Positions 7,058 to 16,516 are shown, counted from the first letter of the stretch. The stretch: DNA of 39,481 bases from Bacillota bacterium (GCA_030024085.1 JASEJE010000029.1:1-39481); one strand, 5' to 3'. The notes: generated by a model not told the origin, from the letters alone. Numbers and translations: made by a program.

Positions 7058-9493
7058 ATGGGGGGAGAGACTGTTCTTCTGTGTGCCCTGGCCCTGTTCG
7101 GGACCGGCGGGGCGATAATGAAGGCATGGGGAGCCACGTGTGTACTGGGCCCGGTGGCGCTCCTTGCGGTCGTCGCCGTGCTCGAGATGTGGCGCATGGC
7201 CGGGAGACGGCGGGTCGGTCCCGATCCTCGAAGTCTAGCTGTATGGGCTTTCGTCTTCCTGGCAGGTGCAGCCTCCATGAAGCTCCAGCTTTCGCGTCGG
7301 CCCTGCGACCAGTCCCTCGGGAGGCTCGCCTCTTCCCGCAGGGTTGTGCTGGTCGGGGTGGTCGTCGGCATTCCGGAGGCGGCTTCCGATGGCCGCCTGC
7401 GTGCAATCGTGAAGCTGGAATCGGCAAACGGCGATACGGCTGCGGCCGGGGTGAGGGTGCTCATCGTTGCGGAGGGCCACGACCCGGGCCGGTCCCCGCT
7501 CGTTTCAGGCGGGCGGGTGCGGGCGGCCGGGCGGTTCTATCTTCCTCGCCCTCCGGCGAACCCCGGCGAGCCCGACATGCGCGTCGTCATGGGTTGCCGG
7601 GGGATATCAGGAACCCTGTACGTTCGCACCCCCGATGACATTGACCTGCTGTCCATTGGACAACCCGGGGTGCCCTCTGGTCTGGCCGGCGCGCTCCGCG
7701 ACCACGTGACCGCAATCACCCGGGCCACGTTGCCCGAAAACCAGGCGGCCATCCTCTCCGGCATGCTCTTCGGCACCGCGCCGCCGGAGATGAGCGACAG
7801 CCTCCAGGCCACCGGCACATCTCACCTCTTTGCCGTATCAGGCCTGCACGTCGGGCTGGTCGCGGCGGTTGTTTACGGGCTTCTCGGTGGATTGCGCCTG
7901 AGCGGGCCTGCTCTTCTTGCACCCTGTCTCGTCGCCGTCTGGGTTTATGCCATGGCCTGTGGAATGCGCCCATCTGTGGTGCGGGCGGCGATCATGCTGT
8001 CATGTGCCGGCGCCTGCTCGCTCGTGCGTCGAAAGGGGAACGCCAGAGGATTCCTCTATCTTGCCGGTCTTCTCATGGTGATCCAGAACCCCCTGGTGAT
8101 GTTCGATCCGGGCGCCCAGATGTCGTTTGCGGCCGTTTTCAGCATCCTCCACCTCTCCGCTCGGCTGAGGCAGGCGCTCCGGCCACTTCCGGCACCCGTG
8201 GCCGAACCCTTCTCGGCGTCTCTGGCAGCACACGTCGGGGTGACACCACTTGGGGCATGGTACTTCGGCCGCGTCACGCCGGTTGCGGTCATCGCCAACA
8301 TCCCCTGTCTTGCCCTTGCAGGCATAGCCGTGACAACAGGGTTTGCGGCGGGTGTCGTGGGAGTCGTTCATCTCCCGGCCGCTGCCGCACTCAACAGCGC
8401 CAATTCCCTGGTGCTGCTCGCGCTGGAGAGAGTGATCGATCTCTTTGCCAGGCTGCCCTTTGGGTCGTTCACGGTGGCGCGCCCGCCGGTGTGGGCGGTC
8501 CTGGGCACCTATGGCCTGTTGCTCGCGACAGGCGCACCGCGACCGGTGAGACGAGCGCTCGGAACGATGCGGCGGCGCCTCGATATACTCGGGCCTGCTG
8601 CCGCCGCGGCGGTCGTGTGGGTTGCCGTGCTCCGGCCGGGCGTGCTCGAGGTCGTGTTCCTGTCGGTCGGACAGGGCGACTCCGCATTCATCCGGAGCCC
8701 GTCAGGCCGTACCATCCTGGTGGATGGCGGAGGCACAGCGGGGCCTGGGCCAGACCCCGGGGCGGAGGTGGTCGTGCCCTACCTGCTGCGTCGGGGCGTG
8801 AACCGCCTCGACGTAGTGGTCGTCACCCACCCCCACCAGGACCATGTGGGCGGGCTTCTTGAGGTGATCCAGCGTCTCAGGGTGGAGGTGGTTCTGAAAC
8901 CTCCAGTGCCAGAGGAGATCAGGCCCGATCTCGACAGGCGCCTTGTGGCCGTTGCTCGCGAAAGGGGTGTGCCTGTCGTCGAGGTGGTAGGTGGAGGACA
9001 GGTGAGTATGGGGGACGGGGTCACCATTTCCGTTCTTCACCCGCCGCCGCCCGGCGCGGGTCCCCGGGAACACGACCTGAACGACCTGTCCATCGTGATG
9101 ATGGTCACGTTTCAGGGTTTGGAGGTGCTGTTCACAGGAGACGCGGGCCCAGAGGTCCTGGAGGCGCTCACGAAGAGAGGAATCAGCCTGGACGCGGACG
9201 TCCTCAAGGTGCCGCACCATGGGGCGCGAGGGGCCTGCCCACCGGGCGTGCTTGAGGCCATATCACCGGACTGGGCGGTGATACCCGTAGGTCCCAACAC
9301 GTTCGGGCACCCGGCCGGAGACACCATCGAGTCACTGGCGCGGTCCGGGGCGCGTGTGTTTCGTACTGACACCCACGGGGCGGTGACCGCCAGGGGGCGA
9401 GACGATCGGGTTCGTCTGTTCACAGTGAGAGGGGCTGTACCAGATTGCGGCGAAAAAGGTCGGCTTCTGGAAGGAATGGGGCCTCGCGGGTAG
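7058..9493 (+). CDS. comEC: DNA internalization channel ComEC/Rec2
   Basis: Polytopic membrane channel that takes single-stranded DNA into the cytoplasm during transformation, about 811 residues. N-terminal membrane segments and a DUF4131-like region come first. The competence domain starts at about residue 225 with LPENQAAILSGMLFG and the hallmark VSGLHVGL around H264. The C-terminal metallo-beta-lactamase-like domain begins at about residue 530 (FLSVGQGDSAFI) and carries HPHQDHVGG at 591-599, FTGDAG and VPHHGA. ATG at 7058 has GGAGG 10 nt upstream; a TTG at 7016 would add 14 residues without a clear ribosome site. It follows comEA by 100 bp and is probably in the same operon. Confidence 0.95.
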   Translation: MGGETVLLCALALFGTGGAIMKAWGATCVLGPVALLAVVAVLEMWRMAGRRRVGPDPRSLAVWAFVFLAGAASMKLQLSRRPCDQSLGRLASSRRVVLVGVVVGIPEAASDGRLRAIVKLESANGDTAAAGVRVLIVAEGHDPGRSPLVSGGRVRAAGRFYLPRPPANPGEPDMRVVMGCRGISGTLYVRTPDDIDLLSIGQPGVPSGLAGALRDHVTAITRATLPENQAAILSGMLFGTAPPEMSDSLQATGTSHLFAVSGLHVGLVAAVVYGLLGGLRLSGPALLAPCLVAVWVYAMACGMRPSVVRAAIMLSCAGACSLVRRKGNARGFLYLAGLLMVIQNPLVMFDPGAQMSFAAVFSILHLSARLRQALRPLPAPVAEPFSASLAAHVGVTPLGAWYFGRVTPVAVIANIPCLALAGIAVTTGFAAGVVGVVHLPAAAALNSANSLVLLALERVIDLFARLPFGSFTVARPPVWAVLGTYGLLLATGAPRPVRRALGTMRRRLDILGPAAAAAVVWVAVLRPGVLEVVFLSVGQGDSAFIRSPSGRTILVDGGGTAGPGPDPGAEVVVPYLLRRGVNRLDVVVVTHPHQDHVGGLLEVIQRLRVEVVLKPPVPEEIRPDLDRRLVAVARERGVPVVEVVGGGQVSMGDGVTISVLHPPPPGAGPREHDLNDLSIVMMVTFQGLEVLFTGDAGPEVLEALTKRGISLDADVLKVPHHGARGACPPGVLEAISPDWAVIPVGPNTFGHPAGDTIESLARSGARVFRTDTHGAVTARGRDDRVRLFTVRGAVPDCGEKGRLLEGMGPRG

Positions 9494-9792
9494 AATTATT
9501 AACATCCTGCACGTACCAAGCGTGTGGAAGCGAACAGGAGCCACGGCGGAAACCCGATGGTCTCCTGCTCCAGCCGGGTCGCGCCAAATCCTTGGAAAAG
9601 GGGGTGAGCGCGAGGTTTCACGATGGCGCGGAGCGTGCATGCACCGCGTCCTGTGGTGTATGGCGGTGATTGCGAGGTAGAACGATGACCGGAGGACAAC
9701 TGGGGAATCGACCACCGAGCAACTCGAGTCAAGCACGAAAGGGGGGACTCCCTGGTGTGCGCGCTTTCGGCATGGCACGTCAGGGGAGCCAG
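9494..9792 (+). other. Intergenic region before the transporter cassette
   Basis: About 300 bp between comEC and the solute-binding protein start. The frame of the downstream gene stays open back to 9670, but the extra residues look neither like a signal peptide nor like the family. I see no consensus sigma-A promoter, CRE site or Pho box, so how the cassette is transcribed is unresolved. Confidence 0.5.
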
Positions 9793-11058
9793 TTGAAACG
9801 AGCGATTGTTGGCATTGTGACCATGAGCATCCTCGCTATGCTCTTCGCAGGGATAGCGCCTGTGTCGGCGGGCTCCAAGGTGACCATAACGTTCTGGCAC
9901 GGAATGGGATCGGCCCTGGGCAAGACCGTGGACGAGCTTGTCGCAGAGTTCCAGAAGCAGAACCCGGACATCATCGTGAAAGCTGAGTACCAGGGCAATT
10001 ACAGCGCCCTCAACCAGAAGATAATGGCCGCGCTCGCGGCGAAAAAGCCTCCCACGATGGCGCAGGCGTACGGGAACTGGGTAGCCGAGTACGTGAAGTC
10101 CGGCGCCGTGAAGCCGGTTGAGGACTTCTTCGCAGGCCCCGGCGGGCTCTCGAAGGATGAGATAGAGGACTTCTGGCCGCAGCTTCGCGTCGGCTGCACC
10201 TTTGACGGGAAGATGTACACCCTTCCGTTCAACAAGAGCGTCGCAATATACATCTACAACCTCACGGCCCTGAAGGAGGCCGGCCTCAAGCCGCCCAAGA
10301 CGTGGGAGGATCTCCTCGCCGCCTCGAAAGCAACGACCGTCGTGAAGGATGGCAAGGTCACCCGCTACGGAATCGTGCTCAGGCCGAACGTCGACTACTT
10401 CGCGAACATGCTTTTCACCAACGGCGGTCGCTATATCGACGAGAGCGGCAAGAAGGCCGTGTTTAACGGGCCTGAAGGCGTCGAGGCCCTTCAGTTCATG
10501 GTCGACATGCTCCACAAGTACAAAGTCGCCTATTACATACCGGGCTATGCCGACGCCGACTTCGGAGCCGGCAAGACGTGTGGCTACTTCGCAACATCGG
10601 CGAGCTACTCGTACACCGACAAGGCTGTCGGCGGCAAGTTCGAGTGGGGCATTGGTCCGATACCCTACAAGAGAGGCCCGGCGGCCCCTGTGGCGGGCAC
10701 CGATCTCGTCATGTTCGCCTCCGCCAGCCCCGAAGAGCAGCAGGCCGCGTGGAAGTTCATGAAATGGCTCACGAACGCGACTCAGACAGCGCACTGGGCT
10801 ATCGAGACCGGCTACATCCCGGTGAGGAGATCAGCTCTCCACTTGCAGGCGATGAAGGACTGGATGGCCGCGAACCCGAGGAACGCTGCCAGCCTGGACG
10901 CCCTCCAGTACGCTGTCACCGACCCCAATATCGCGGAGTGGCAGGACATTCGAGAGATCATCAGCCAGGCCGTCGAGGAAGCGTTCCTCCTGAAGGCGAC
11001 CCCTAAGGAAGCGCTGGACAAGGCCGCCGCGAAGACCAACGCCCTCCTTGCGAAATAG
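9793..11058 (+). CDS. ABC transporter solute-binding protein, UgpB-like (family 1 extracellular)
   Basis: Secreted substrate-binding component of an importer. After TTG at 9793 (GGGGAG upstream) comes a clean signal peptide: KRAIV, a hydrophobic core and a type I site VSA-GS at about 26/27. Further in-frame starts at 9757 (GTG) and 9772 (ATG) are possible. The mature part resembles glycerol-3-phosphate-binding UgpB: FWHGMGSALGKTVDELVAEF near the N-terminus, YQGNY, LPFNKSVAIYIYN, a PPKTWEDL block and TGYIPVRRSAL. The substrate may therefore be glycerol-3-phosphate or a related organophosphate, but sugars cannot be excluded. No lipobox cysteine is present, unusual for a monoderm binding protein. 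Its partners are the permeases at 13501 and 14440. Confidence 0.88.
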   Translation: MKRAIVGIVTMSILAMLFAGIAPVSAGSKVTITFWHGMGSALGKTVDELVAEFQKQNPDIIVKAEYQGNYSALNQKIMAALAAKKPPTMAQAYGNWVAEYVKSGAVKPVEDFFAGPGGLSKDEIEDFWPQLRVGCTFDGKMYTLPFNKSVAIYIYNLTALKEAGLKPPKTWEDLLAASKATTVVKDGKVTRYGIVLRPNVDYFANMLFTNGGRYIDESGKKAVFNGPEGVEALQFMVDMLHKYKVAYYIPGYADADFGAGKTCGYFATSASYSYTDKAVGGKFEWGIGPIPYKRGPAAPVAGTDLVMFASASPEEQQAAWKFMKWLTNATQTAHWAIETGYIPVRRSALHLQAMKDWMAANPRNAASLDALQYAVTDPNIAEWQDIREIISQAVEEAFLLKATPKEALDKAAAKTNALLAK

Positions 11059-11227
11059 GTCGCCCTTTATCGGAACGCATTCGATCCCGTCGGCCTCAGG
11101 CGCCGGTCTTGCGAGGCGGGCTGCAAGGGCACCGTCCCCTGCTTGCAACACCGTGAGACCCTGGAGAAGAGGCGCCACCGCCCAACCCACGCTTGACGTG
11201 GCCAAGGCGCAAGTTGCCTGGAGGAAC

Positions 11228-11262
11228 GGTCCGGGGCGGCCGTGCCTGCGTCGCCCCGGACC
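11228..11262 (+). promoter_or_regulatory. Intercistronic hairpin between binding protein and phosphoesterase genes
   Basis: A perfect 11-bp stem pairs GGTCCGGGGCG (11228-11238) with CGCCCCGGACC (11252-11262) around a 13-nt loop, without a T tract. Such hairpins downstream of binding-protein genes commonly stabilise the upstream message or partly block read-through, letting the binding protein exceed the membrane components. That role is an inference here. Confidence 0.55.
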
Positions 11263-11297
11263 CCCGTCCCGTGTATTCCGAGGGAGGAGGTGCACCC

Positions 11298-13430
11298 ATG
11301 CTGCGCGGAAGAAAGGGCTTGTGGCAGGCCATCATATGTGTCCTCCTGGTGCTCATGGTTGTCTCTGGCCGTGCCTTTGCCGAGGAAACAGGGTGGAGCT
11401 TCTATTTCGGTCAGATTCACTCGCACACGTCGTATTCCGATGGGGTGCTCACACCCGTCGAAGCGTACCCATACGCCAGAGATGTGGCAGGCCTCGATTT
11501 CCTCGGGATCACAGAGCACGGGTACTACATGTTCGAGAACCCGCATCACTGGGAGGCCCTCACAGAGGCCGCGAAGCGGTTTACGGAGCCCGGAAGGTTC
11601 GTGGCGTTCAGGGGCACCGAATGGACGCACGGCGCCGGACACATATCCGTCATCGAGGCCCCGGAGCCCTGCTCGCGCGACGTCCAGATAGGCTTCGACG
11701 ACCTTGTGGCCTGGATGGAGGGCAAAGGCGGCATCGCCAGCTTCAACCACCCCGGCAGGAATGAACAGGGGAACTGGGACGACTTCAAGTACTCCCTCGG
11801 AGGCAACAGGACGATACGACTTCTCGAGGTGGGCTCAGGCCCATACCCCAGGAACACATTCTATGAGGCATCGTACATCCGCGCTCTAGACCGCGGGTGG
11901 CAGGTGGGCGCCATCAACAGCCAGGACAATCACAGGGCCGACTGGGGCACTGCGGCGGACACGAGAACAGGGGTGGTGGCGCGGGCACTCACGCGGGAAG
12001 ACCTGATGGAGGCCCTTCGGGCCATGCGTACGTACTCTACCGAGGACAGGAACGTCCAGGTCAAGTTCATGGGGAACGGCAGGTGGATGGGGGAGGTGCT
12101 GCTCATCGGCGAGGTGGAGTTCGAGATCGACATATCCGACCCCGACCCGGGCGATACCGTGCACGAGGTGGACCTCCGGTCGACTGGCGGGGCAACGATC
12201 ATGACGCTCGAGGGTTCCGGCGATGAGGGCGGGCCCGACCGACCTTTCCGGAGGTCGTTTACGCTCGCGCCGAACCAGGGGTACAACTGGTACTACCTGC
12301 GCATCGAACAGACGGACGGCGATGTGATCGTGACGAGTCCCATCTGGGTCAAGAGCCCGTCTGATCTCATGATCGTCGATCTCCGGTTCGACGTCCCCTT
12401 GGCCAAGAAGGGCGCGAAAGGGTACCTTCGGGGCGAGGTCGTGAACCTGGGAGCCAAGCCCGTGCAGGGGGCCATCGTCGAGTTCGCGGCGGCAGCGGGG
12501 AAGGTGAGGCTGCCTATAGGAGCGGTGAAAACTGATCTGGAACCGGGCGCGACCGTGCCCATCTCGCTCGAGTGGGCGTGCCCGGTGAGCGGCGATGTCA
12601 CTGTGAGCGCCGCGGTGGTCGACCCGTCCATGCTCGCATACACAGGAAACGTCTACTCGCTTCCCGTGCGGGTACTGCCGGAAACCCTTCCGAAGGTCGT
12701 TGTCGACGAGGGCCACAACAACCGCTCGAGCGGGTTTGCAAGGCGGTTTCTGGATGTGCTGGCCGGCGCGGGGTGTGAGGGCGTGCTGAACCAGGGGAGG
12801 ATAACTCCTGACTCCCTCGAAGGGGCGTCGGCCCTCGTTGTAGCCAACCCTGAGCCAGGGATCTCCCTGACGCCCACGACGTTCGACGAATCCGAGCTCG
12901 CTGCCATGCGCAAGTTCGTGGACGCTGGAGGTTCGCTTGTCCTCGCCGGGTCTTCGGATGCGTCGGACCCGTCGCGGAGCGTATCCCAGCTCAACGCGAT
13001 TCTGACAGCCGTCGGCTCGTCGATGAGGTTCTCCGACGACGAGGTTCAGCAAGAGGAAGGCTCGAAGGTAAGCTCAACCGTTGCGTGCAGCCTGACCCCG
13101 GAGGGCGAGAAAACCCTTGGGAGGCTGGCGCTACCCATCCGCATGATGCAGGCATGCTCCATCGCAAGTGACGGGTTCGGCGCGCTCGTCGGGCGTGAGG
13201 GCCTCGTGGTCCTCGCGGTCGGAGGCGATGATACGCGAAGCGCCGATACTAACGGGAAAGGGCCGTGCCATCTCTATGCGTCCCGGCCTGTCGTGTGTGC
13301 CTCTGAGCGTGTAGGAAAGGGGCGGGTCGTGGCAATGGGCGCGCCTGTATACTCGGTCTACGATCTTCGTCCCGATCTCGGGAACGAGGAGTTCATGGTG
13401 AATCTGGTCGCATGGCTCCTGTCACAGTGA
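11298..13430 (+). CDS. Secreted PHP-domain metal-dependent phosphoesterase, CehA/McbA-like
   Basis: Exported 710-residue protein. The signal peptide covers about residues 1-28 (hydrophobic core, AFA-EE). The PHP domain starts at about 36 and keeps its metal ligands: H41 and H43 in QIHSHTSYSDG, E73 and H74 in GITEHG, H151 in FNHPG, and D210/H212 in NSQDNH. PHP domains hydrolyse phosphomonoesters or diesters, and CehA-type members act on esters. After about residue 300 come beta-rich segments, a CARDB-like stretch (DLRFDVPLAKKGAKGYLRGEV) and a C-terminal Rossmann-like or glutamine-amidotransferase-like region (VVVDEGHNN, then FVDAGGSLVLAGS). Lying between an UgpB-like binding protein and its permeases, it may release the transported substrate outside the cell. 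GGAGGAGG precedes the ATG. Confidence 0.85.
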   Translation: MLRGRKGLWQAIICVLLVLMVVSGRAFAEETGWSFYFGQIHSHTSYSDGVLTPVEAYPYARDVAGLDFLGITEHGYYMFENPHHWEALTEAAKRFTEPGRFVAFRGTEWTHGAGHISVIEAPEPCSRDVQIGFDDLVAWMEGKGGIASFNHPGRNEQGNWDDFKYSLGGNRTIRLLEVGSGPYPRNTFYEASYIRALDRGWQVGAINSQDNHRADWGTAADTRTGVVARALTREDLMEALRAMRTYSTEDRNVQVKFMGNGRWMGEVLLIGEVEFEIDISDPDPGDTVHEVDLRSTGGATIMTLEGSGDEGGPDRPFRRSFTLAPNQGYNWYYLRIEQTDGDVIVTSPIWVKSPSDLMIVDLRFDVPLAKKGAKGYLRGEVVNLGAKPVQGAIVEFAAAAGKVRLPIGAVKTDLEPGATVPISLEWACPVSGDVTVSAAVVDPSMLAYTGNVYSLPVRVLPETLPKVVVDEGHNNRSSGFARRFLDVLAGAGCEGVLNQGRITPDSLEGASALVVANPEPGISLTPTTFDESELAAMRKFVDAGGSLVLAGSSDASDPSRSVSQLNAILTAVGSSMRFSDDEVQQEEGSKVSSTVACSLTPEGEKTLGRLALPIRMMQACSIASDGFGALVGREGLVVLAVGGDDTRSADTNGKGPCHLYASRPVVCASERVGKGRVVAMGAPVYSVYDLRPDLGNEEFMVNLVAWLLSQ

Positions 13431-13500
13431 CCGGAGTATAGCCGCTGCAAGCCCCGGGCGACCGATTCGCCGGGCCGTATTTTGAAGGTGGTGCTTTCAG

Positions 13501-14421
13501 GTGCTGGCTCACAAGACTCAAGCAAACGACGCGGCCAGACGGCGCAGGTATCTGAAGGAGACGTTCACGGCCTACCTCTACCTGCTACCTGCCACCGCGG
13601 TACTCGTGATCTTTCACTTTGCGCCCGTGTTCTATGCATTCTACGTCAGCCTCCTGGACTGGAACTACATAAGCCCGAATCCTGCTTTCGTGGGGATTGC
13701 AAACTATGCCGCGCTCCTTCAGGACTCCGACTTCGTGACGTCGCTTCTGAACACGGTGTACTACGTTGTGGGCACCGTTCCGACCTCGATGGCAGCTGCG
13801 CTGCTGGTGGCGATCCTTCTGAACCAGAAGATCAGGGGGCTCGCCTGGTACCGCACGGTGTATTTCCTGCCAGTCATCACCGCTGCAAACGCAGTGGCCA
13901 TAATCTGGTTCTGGATATACCATCCTGATTACTCCGGGTTGCTCAACGGCTTCCTGGACAAGCTGGGGCTTCCCATCCAGTCGTGGCTCCTCGACCCGAA
14001 ATGGGCCATGCCTTGCATAATCCTTATGAGCATCTGGAAGGGGCTCGGGTACAACGTCGTGATATTCCTCGCGGGGCTCCAGAACATTTCCACCGAGTAT
14101 TACGAGGCCGCGCAGATAGACGGCGCGAGGGGCTGGTCCATTTTCAGGCACATCACCTGGCCGCTTCTGTCGCCGACCACATTCTTCGTCCTCATCATAT
14201 CGGTCATCGGCTCGTTCCAGGTGTTCAGCCAGGTATACGTCATGACGAGGGGCGGCCCACTCAAGAGCACGCTCGTGGTTGTGTACTACCTGTACAAGAT
14301 CGGATTCGAGGACTTCAAGATGGGCTACGCGTCGGCGATGGCATACGCGCTCTTCGTCATAATCTTCGTCCTCACCCTGCTGCAGCGGAAGTACATCGGC
14401 TCGCGGGTTCACTACCAGTGA
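13501..14421 (+). CDS. ABC transporter permease, UgpA/MalF-like
   Basis: Inner-membrane permease of 306 residues with six predicted transmembrane segments, the first at about residues 26-50 (YLYLLPATAVLVIFHFAPV). The cytoplasmic EAA loop that docks the ATPase is YEAAQIDGARGWSIFRHI at about 200-217. The N-terminal PxFxxFVGxxNY-type region (PNPAFVGIANYAALL) is typical of family-1 sugar/glycerol-phosphate permeases. GTG at 13501 follows GAAGGTGG. No ATP-binding subunit is encoded nearby, so a shared MsmK/UgpC-type ATPase elsewhere is presumed. It pairs with the permease starting 18 bp downstream. Confidence 0.93.
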   Translation: MLAHKTQANDAARRRRYLKETFTAYLYLLPATAVLVIFHFAPVFYAFYVSLLDWNYISPNPAFVGIANYAALLQDSDFVTSLLNTVYYVVGTVPTSMAAALLVAILLNQKIRGLAWYRTVYFLPVITAANAVAIIWFWIYHPDYSGLLNGFLDKLGLPIQSWLLDPKWAMPCIILMSIWKGLGYNVVIFLAGLQNISTEYYEAAQIDGARGWSIFRHITWPLLSPTTFFVLIISVIGSFQVFSQVYVMTRGGPLKSTLVVVYYLYKIGFEDFKMGYASAMAYALFVIIFVLTLLQRKYIGSRVHYQ

Positions 14422-14439
14422 GAAGGGGGCTTTGATAAG

Positions 14440-15300
14440 ATGAACCACGTCAGAACCCATCATAGACCCGGAACACTGCCCGCCCGCCTCCTTCGGTCCG
14501 TGGGCATCCACGCTCTTCTCCTGGCAGGGGCCGTCATCATGCTTGCGCCGTTCGCCTGGATGCTCTCCACGTCGCTCAAGGACTATAGTGAGGTATTCAC
14601 CGTCCCTATCAGGTGGATACCTTCGCGCCTCGTATGGTCGAACTACGTGGACGCGTGGAACGAGGCCCCGTTCGCGAGGTACTTCTTCAACAGCGCCTTC
14701 GTGGCGACGGCCACCACCATCGGCCAGCTCGCGTTCTCGGCGCTGGCCGCCTACGCCTTCGCCACCATGAACTTCTTCGGGCGGGAGGTCATCTTCACGC
14801 TCTTCCTGGGCACGATGATGATACCAGACCAGATGACACTGGTGCCCAACTACGTGCTTCTGTTCAAGCTGAACTGGATCGATACTTACTACGCCCTCAT
14901 CGTGCCGTGGCTTGGAAGCGTGTTCAGCATATTCCTTATGAGGCAGTTCTTTCAGACGATACCGAAGGAGCTCTACGACGCCGCCCAGATCGACGGGTGT
15001 ACCCGTTTCGGCTATCTCTGGAGGGTCATGGCGCCGCTTTCCCGGCCCGTGTTCATCACGTGCGGCCTGTTCACGTTCATCGGGAGCTGGAACGCCTTCC
15101 TCTGGCCCCTCATCGTCACGAACACCGACAGGATGCGCACTATCCAGGTGGGGCTGTCCACGTTCATGCAGGAGCACGGCACCGTGCCGACCCTGTTGAT
15201 GGCGGCGTCCACGATGGCTATAATGCCTGTAGTGATCGGATTCTTCTTCGTCCAGAGACAGTTCATCCAGGGAATCGCGCGCACGGGCCTGAAGAGCTGA
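14440..15300 (+). CDS. ABC transporter permease, UgpE/MalG-like
   Basis: Second permease of the importer, 286 residues, six predicted transmembrane segments. The family hallmarks are PFAWMLSTSLKDYSEVF near the N-terminus, the LMRQFFQTIPKELYDAAQIDG EAA loop in the middle and the C-terminal QRQFIQGIARTGLK. AAGGGGG lies 10 nt before the ATG. It closes the cassette of binding protein, phosphoesterase and two permeases; the next gene, holA, is a housekeeping gene, so the cassette looks like an insertion between comEC and holA, which are near neighbours in many Firmicutes. Confidence 0.93.
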   Translation: MNHVRTHHRPGTLPARLLRSVGIHALLLAGAVIMLAPFAWMLSTSLKDYSEVFTVPIRWIPSRLVWSNYVDAWNEAPFARYFFNSAFVATATTIGQLAFSALAAYAFATMNFFGREVIFTLFLGTMMIPDQMTLVPNYVLLFKLNWIDTYYALIVPWLGSVFSIFLMRQFFQTIPKELYDAAQIDGCTRFGYLWRVMAPLSRPVFITCGLFTFIGSWNAFLWPLIVTNTDRMRTIQVGLSTFMQEHGTVPTLLMAASTMAIMPVVIGFFFVQRQFIQGIARTGLKS

Positions 15301-15340
15301 CGAGGCGCGCCTGGTCCCTACCGGGGAGCGATATGACAGG

Positions 15341-16423
15341 ATGGCCTCAAGCGCCGGCGAAGTTGCAAACGACATACGCACCGGCAGGCTGAAGCAGGTT
15401 TACCTGCTGTATGGCGAGGAGGAGTACCTCCGTGACGCATCAGCGAAGAGGATAGTCGACGCAAGCCTCGAGCCGGACACGCGAGACTTCAACTACGCCG
15501 TCTTCCGGGCGGGCGAGGCAGACGTCGCATCCGTGGCGTCCGCGATCATGTCGCCTCCGGCGTTCGCTGAAAGGCGCGTGGTCGTCTTCCGCGGGTTCGA
15601 CGAGATATCCGCCGACCAGCAGAGATCCCTTGTGGGCGCGCTTCAGAGGATGCCCCGGACGAGCCGCGTGGTCCTCATCGCAACCAGCGTCGACGAGAGA
15701 AGCGGCCCATGCAAGGCCATTGCAGGGCTGGGGCGGGTGGTGCGGTACAGGCGCCTCTACGAGAACGAGGCGGTGGCTTGGCTTGCCGCGCACGCGAGGG
15801 AACTTGGCATCGACGTCCGTCCCGAGGCCCGCGAATACCTCGTGCAGGCGCTCGGCACGAGCATCGCCAGGCTTGCCCAGGGTTTCGAGAAGGCGTGCGA
15901 TTACGCTGGGATCGCAGTGGGGACGGGGTCGCGGGGCGGCGGCACGGGGGCAGGCACAGGCGCCGGCGGGGGAAGGCAGGTCACGCTCGATGACGTGAAG
16001 GCGGCGTCTACAGGCGAACCTGCCCTCGGCATCTTCGACCTGGTGGACGCCGTGGGGGAGAGGAACACCGCCAAAGCCGTTGCGGCCGTCCGCAGGCTGC
16101 TCGGTTTCGGAGAGGTGCCCGTCCGCATCCTCGCCATGATCGCCCGGCAGATTCGTCTCGTCCTCCAGACAAAAGCCCTGCAGGCCGAAGGCGCGACCGT
16201 GCAAAAGATCGTCGCCGTCACTCGGCTGCAGGACTTCGTGGTGCGGAAATGCCTTGCCCAGGCGAGAAACTTCGAGATCGAGGAGATCGAGGACGCGTTC
16301 GCTGCCCTCGCCCAGGCCGACGTGGATCTCAAGACTTCCGGTGCCACAGAGGAAGTAGTGCTGGAGAGGCTCATTGTGCACCTGTGTACTTACAGGTCAG
16401 GGGACGACGCAGCCAGGCCCTGA
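15341..16423 (+). CDS. holA: DNA polymerase III delta subunit
   Basis: Clamp-loader subunit that opens the beta sliding clamp. The 360-residue protein starts with the family pattern QVYLLYGEEEYLRDASAKRIV, continues with a Rossmann-like AAA+ region lacking a Walker A motif (normal for delta) and ends with a helical collar domain (FDLVDAVGERNTAKAVAAVRRLL, then ILAMIARQIRLVL). A Gly-rich insertion at about residues 193-211 (GGGTGAGTGAGGG) is lineage-specific and probably a flexible loop. GGGGAG lies 12 nt before the ATG, slightly long. The gene is convergent with rpsT, the standard Firmicutes arrangement. Confidence 0.95.
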   Translation: MASSAGEVANDIRTGRLKQVYLLYGEEEYLRDASAKRIVDASLEPDTRDFNYAVFRAGEADVASVASAIMSPPAFAERRVVVFRGFDEISADQQRSLVGALQRMPRTSRVVLIATSVDERSGPCKAIAGLGRVVRYRRLYENEAVAWLAAHARELGIDVRPEAREYLVQALGTSIARLAQGFEKACDYAGIAVGTGSRGGGTGAGTGAGGGRQVTLDDVKAASTGEPALGIFDLVDAVGERNTAKAVAAVRRLLGFGEVPVRILAMIARQIRLVLQTKALQAEGATVQKIVAVTRLQDFVVRKCLAQARNFEIEEIEDAFAALAQADVDLKTSGATEEVVLERLIVHLCTYRSGDDAARP

Positions 16424-16516
16424 CGGGCATGACACCGCGTCGGCGCTGGCACAGTGCCGCGACCGCATCCGCTGACTTGGCAGCCGGCCGATGTCCCGAA
16501 ATCGCTAACCCTCGCT

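Noticed and set aside
9494-9792. CRE or Pho-box regulation of the transporter cassette
   Set aside because: TGTGGAAGCGAACA has the central CG misplaced for a CRE site, and only a single TTAACA-like half site is present.
13585-15381. 598-codon minus-strand open frame
   Set aside because: It lies antisense to two clear ABC permease genes. The translation is rich in Arg/His/Glu/Asp with no domain, as expected for a shadow frame in high-G+C DNA.
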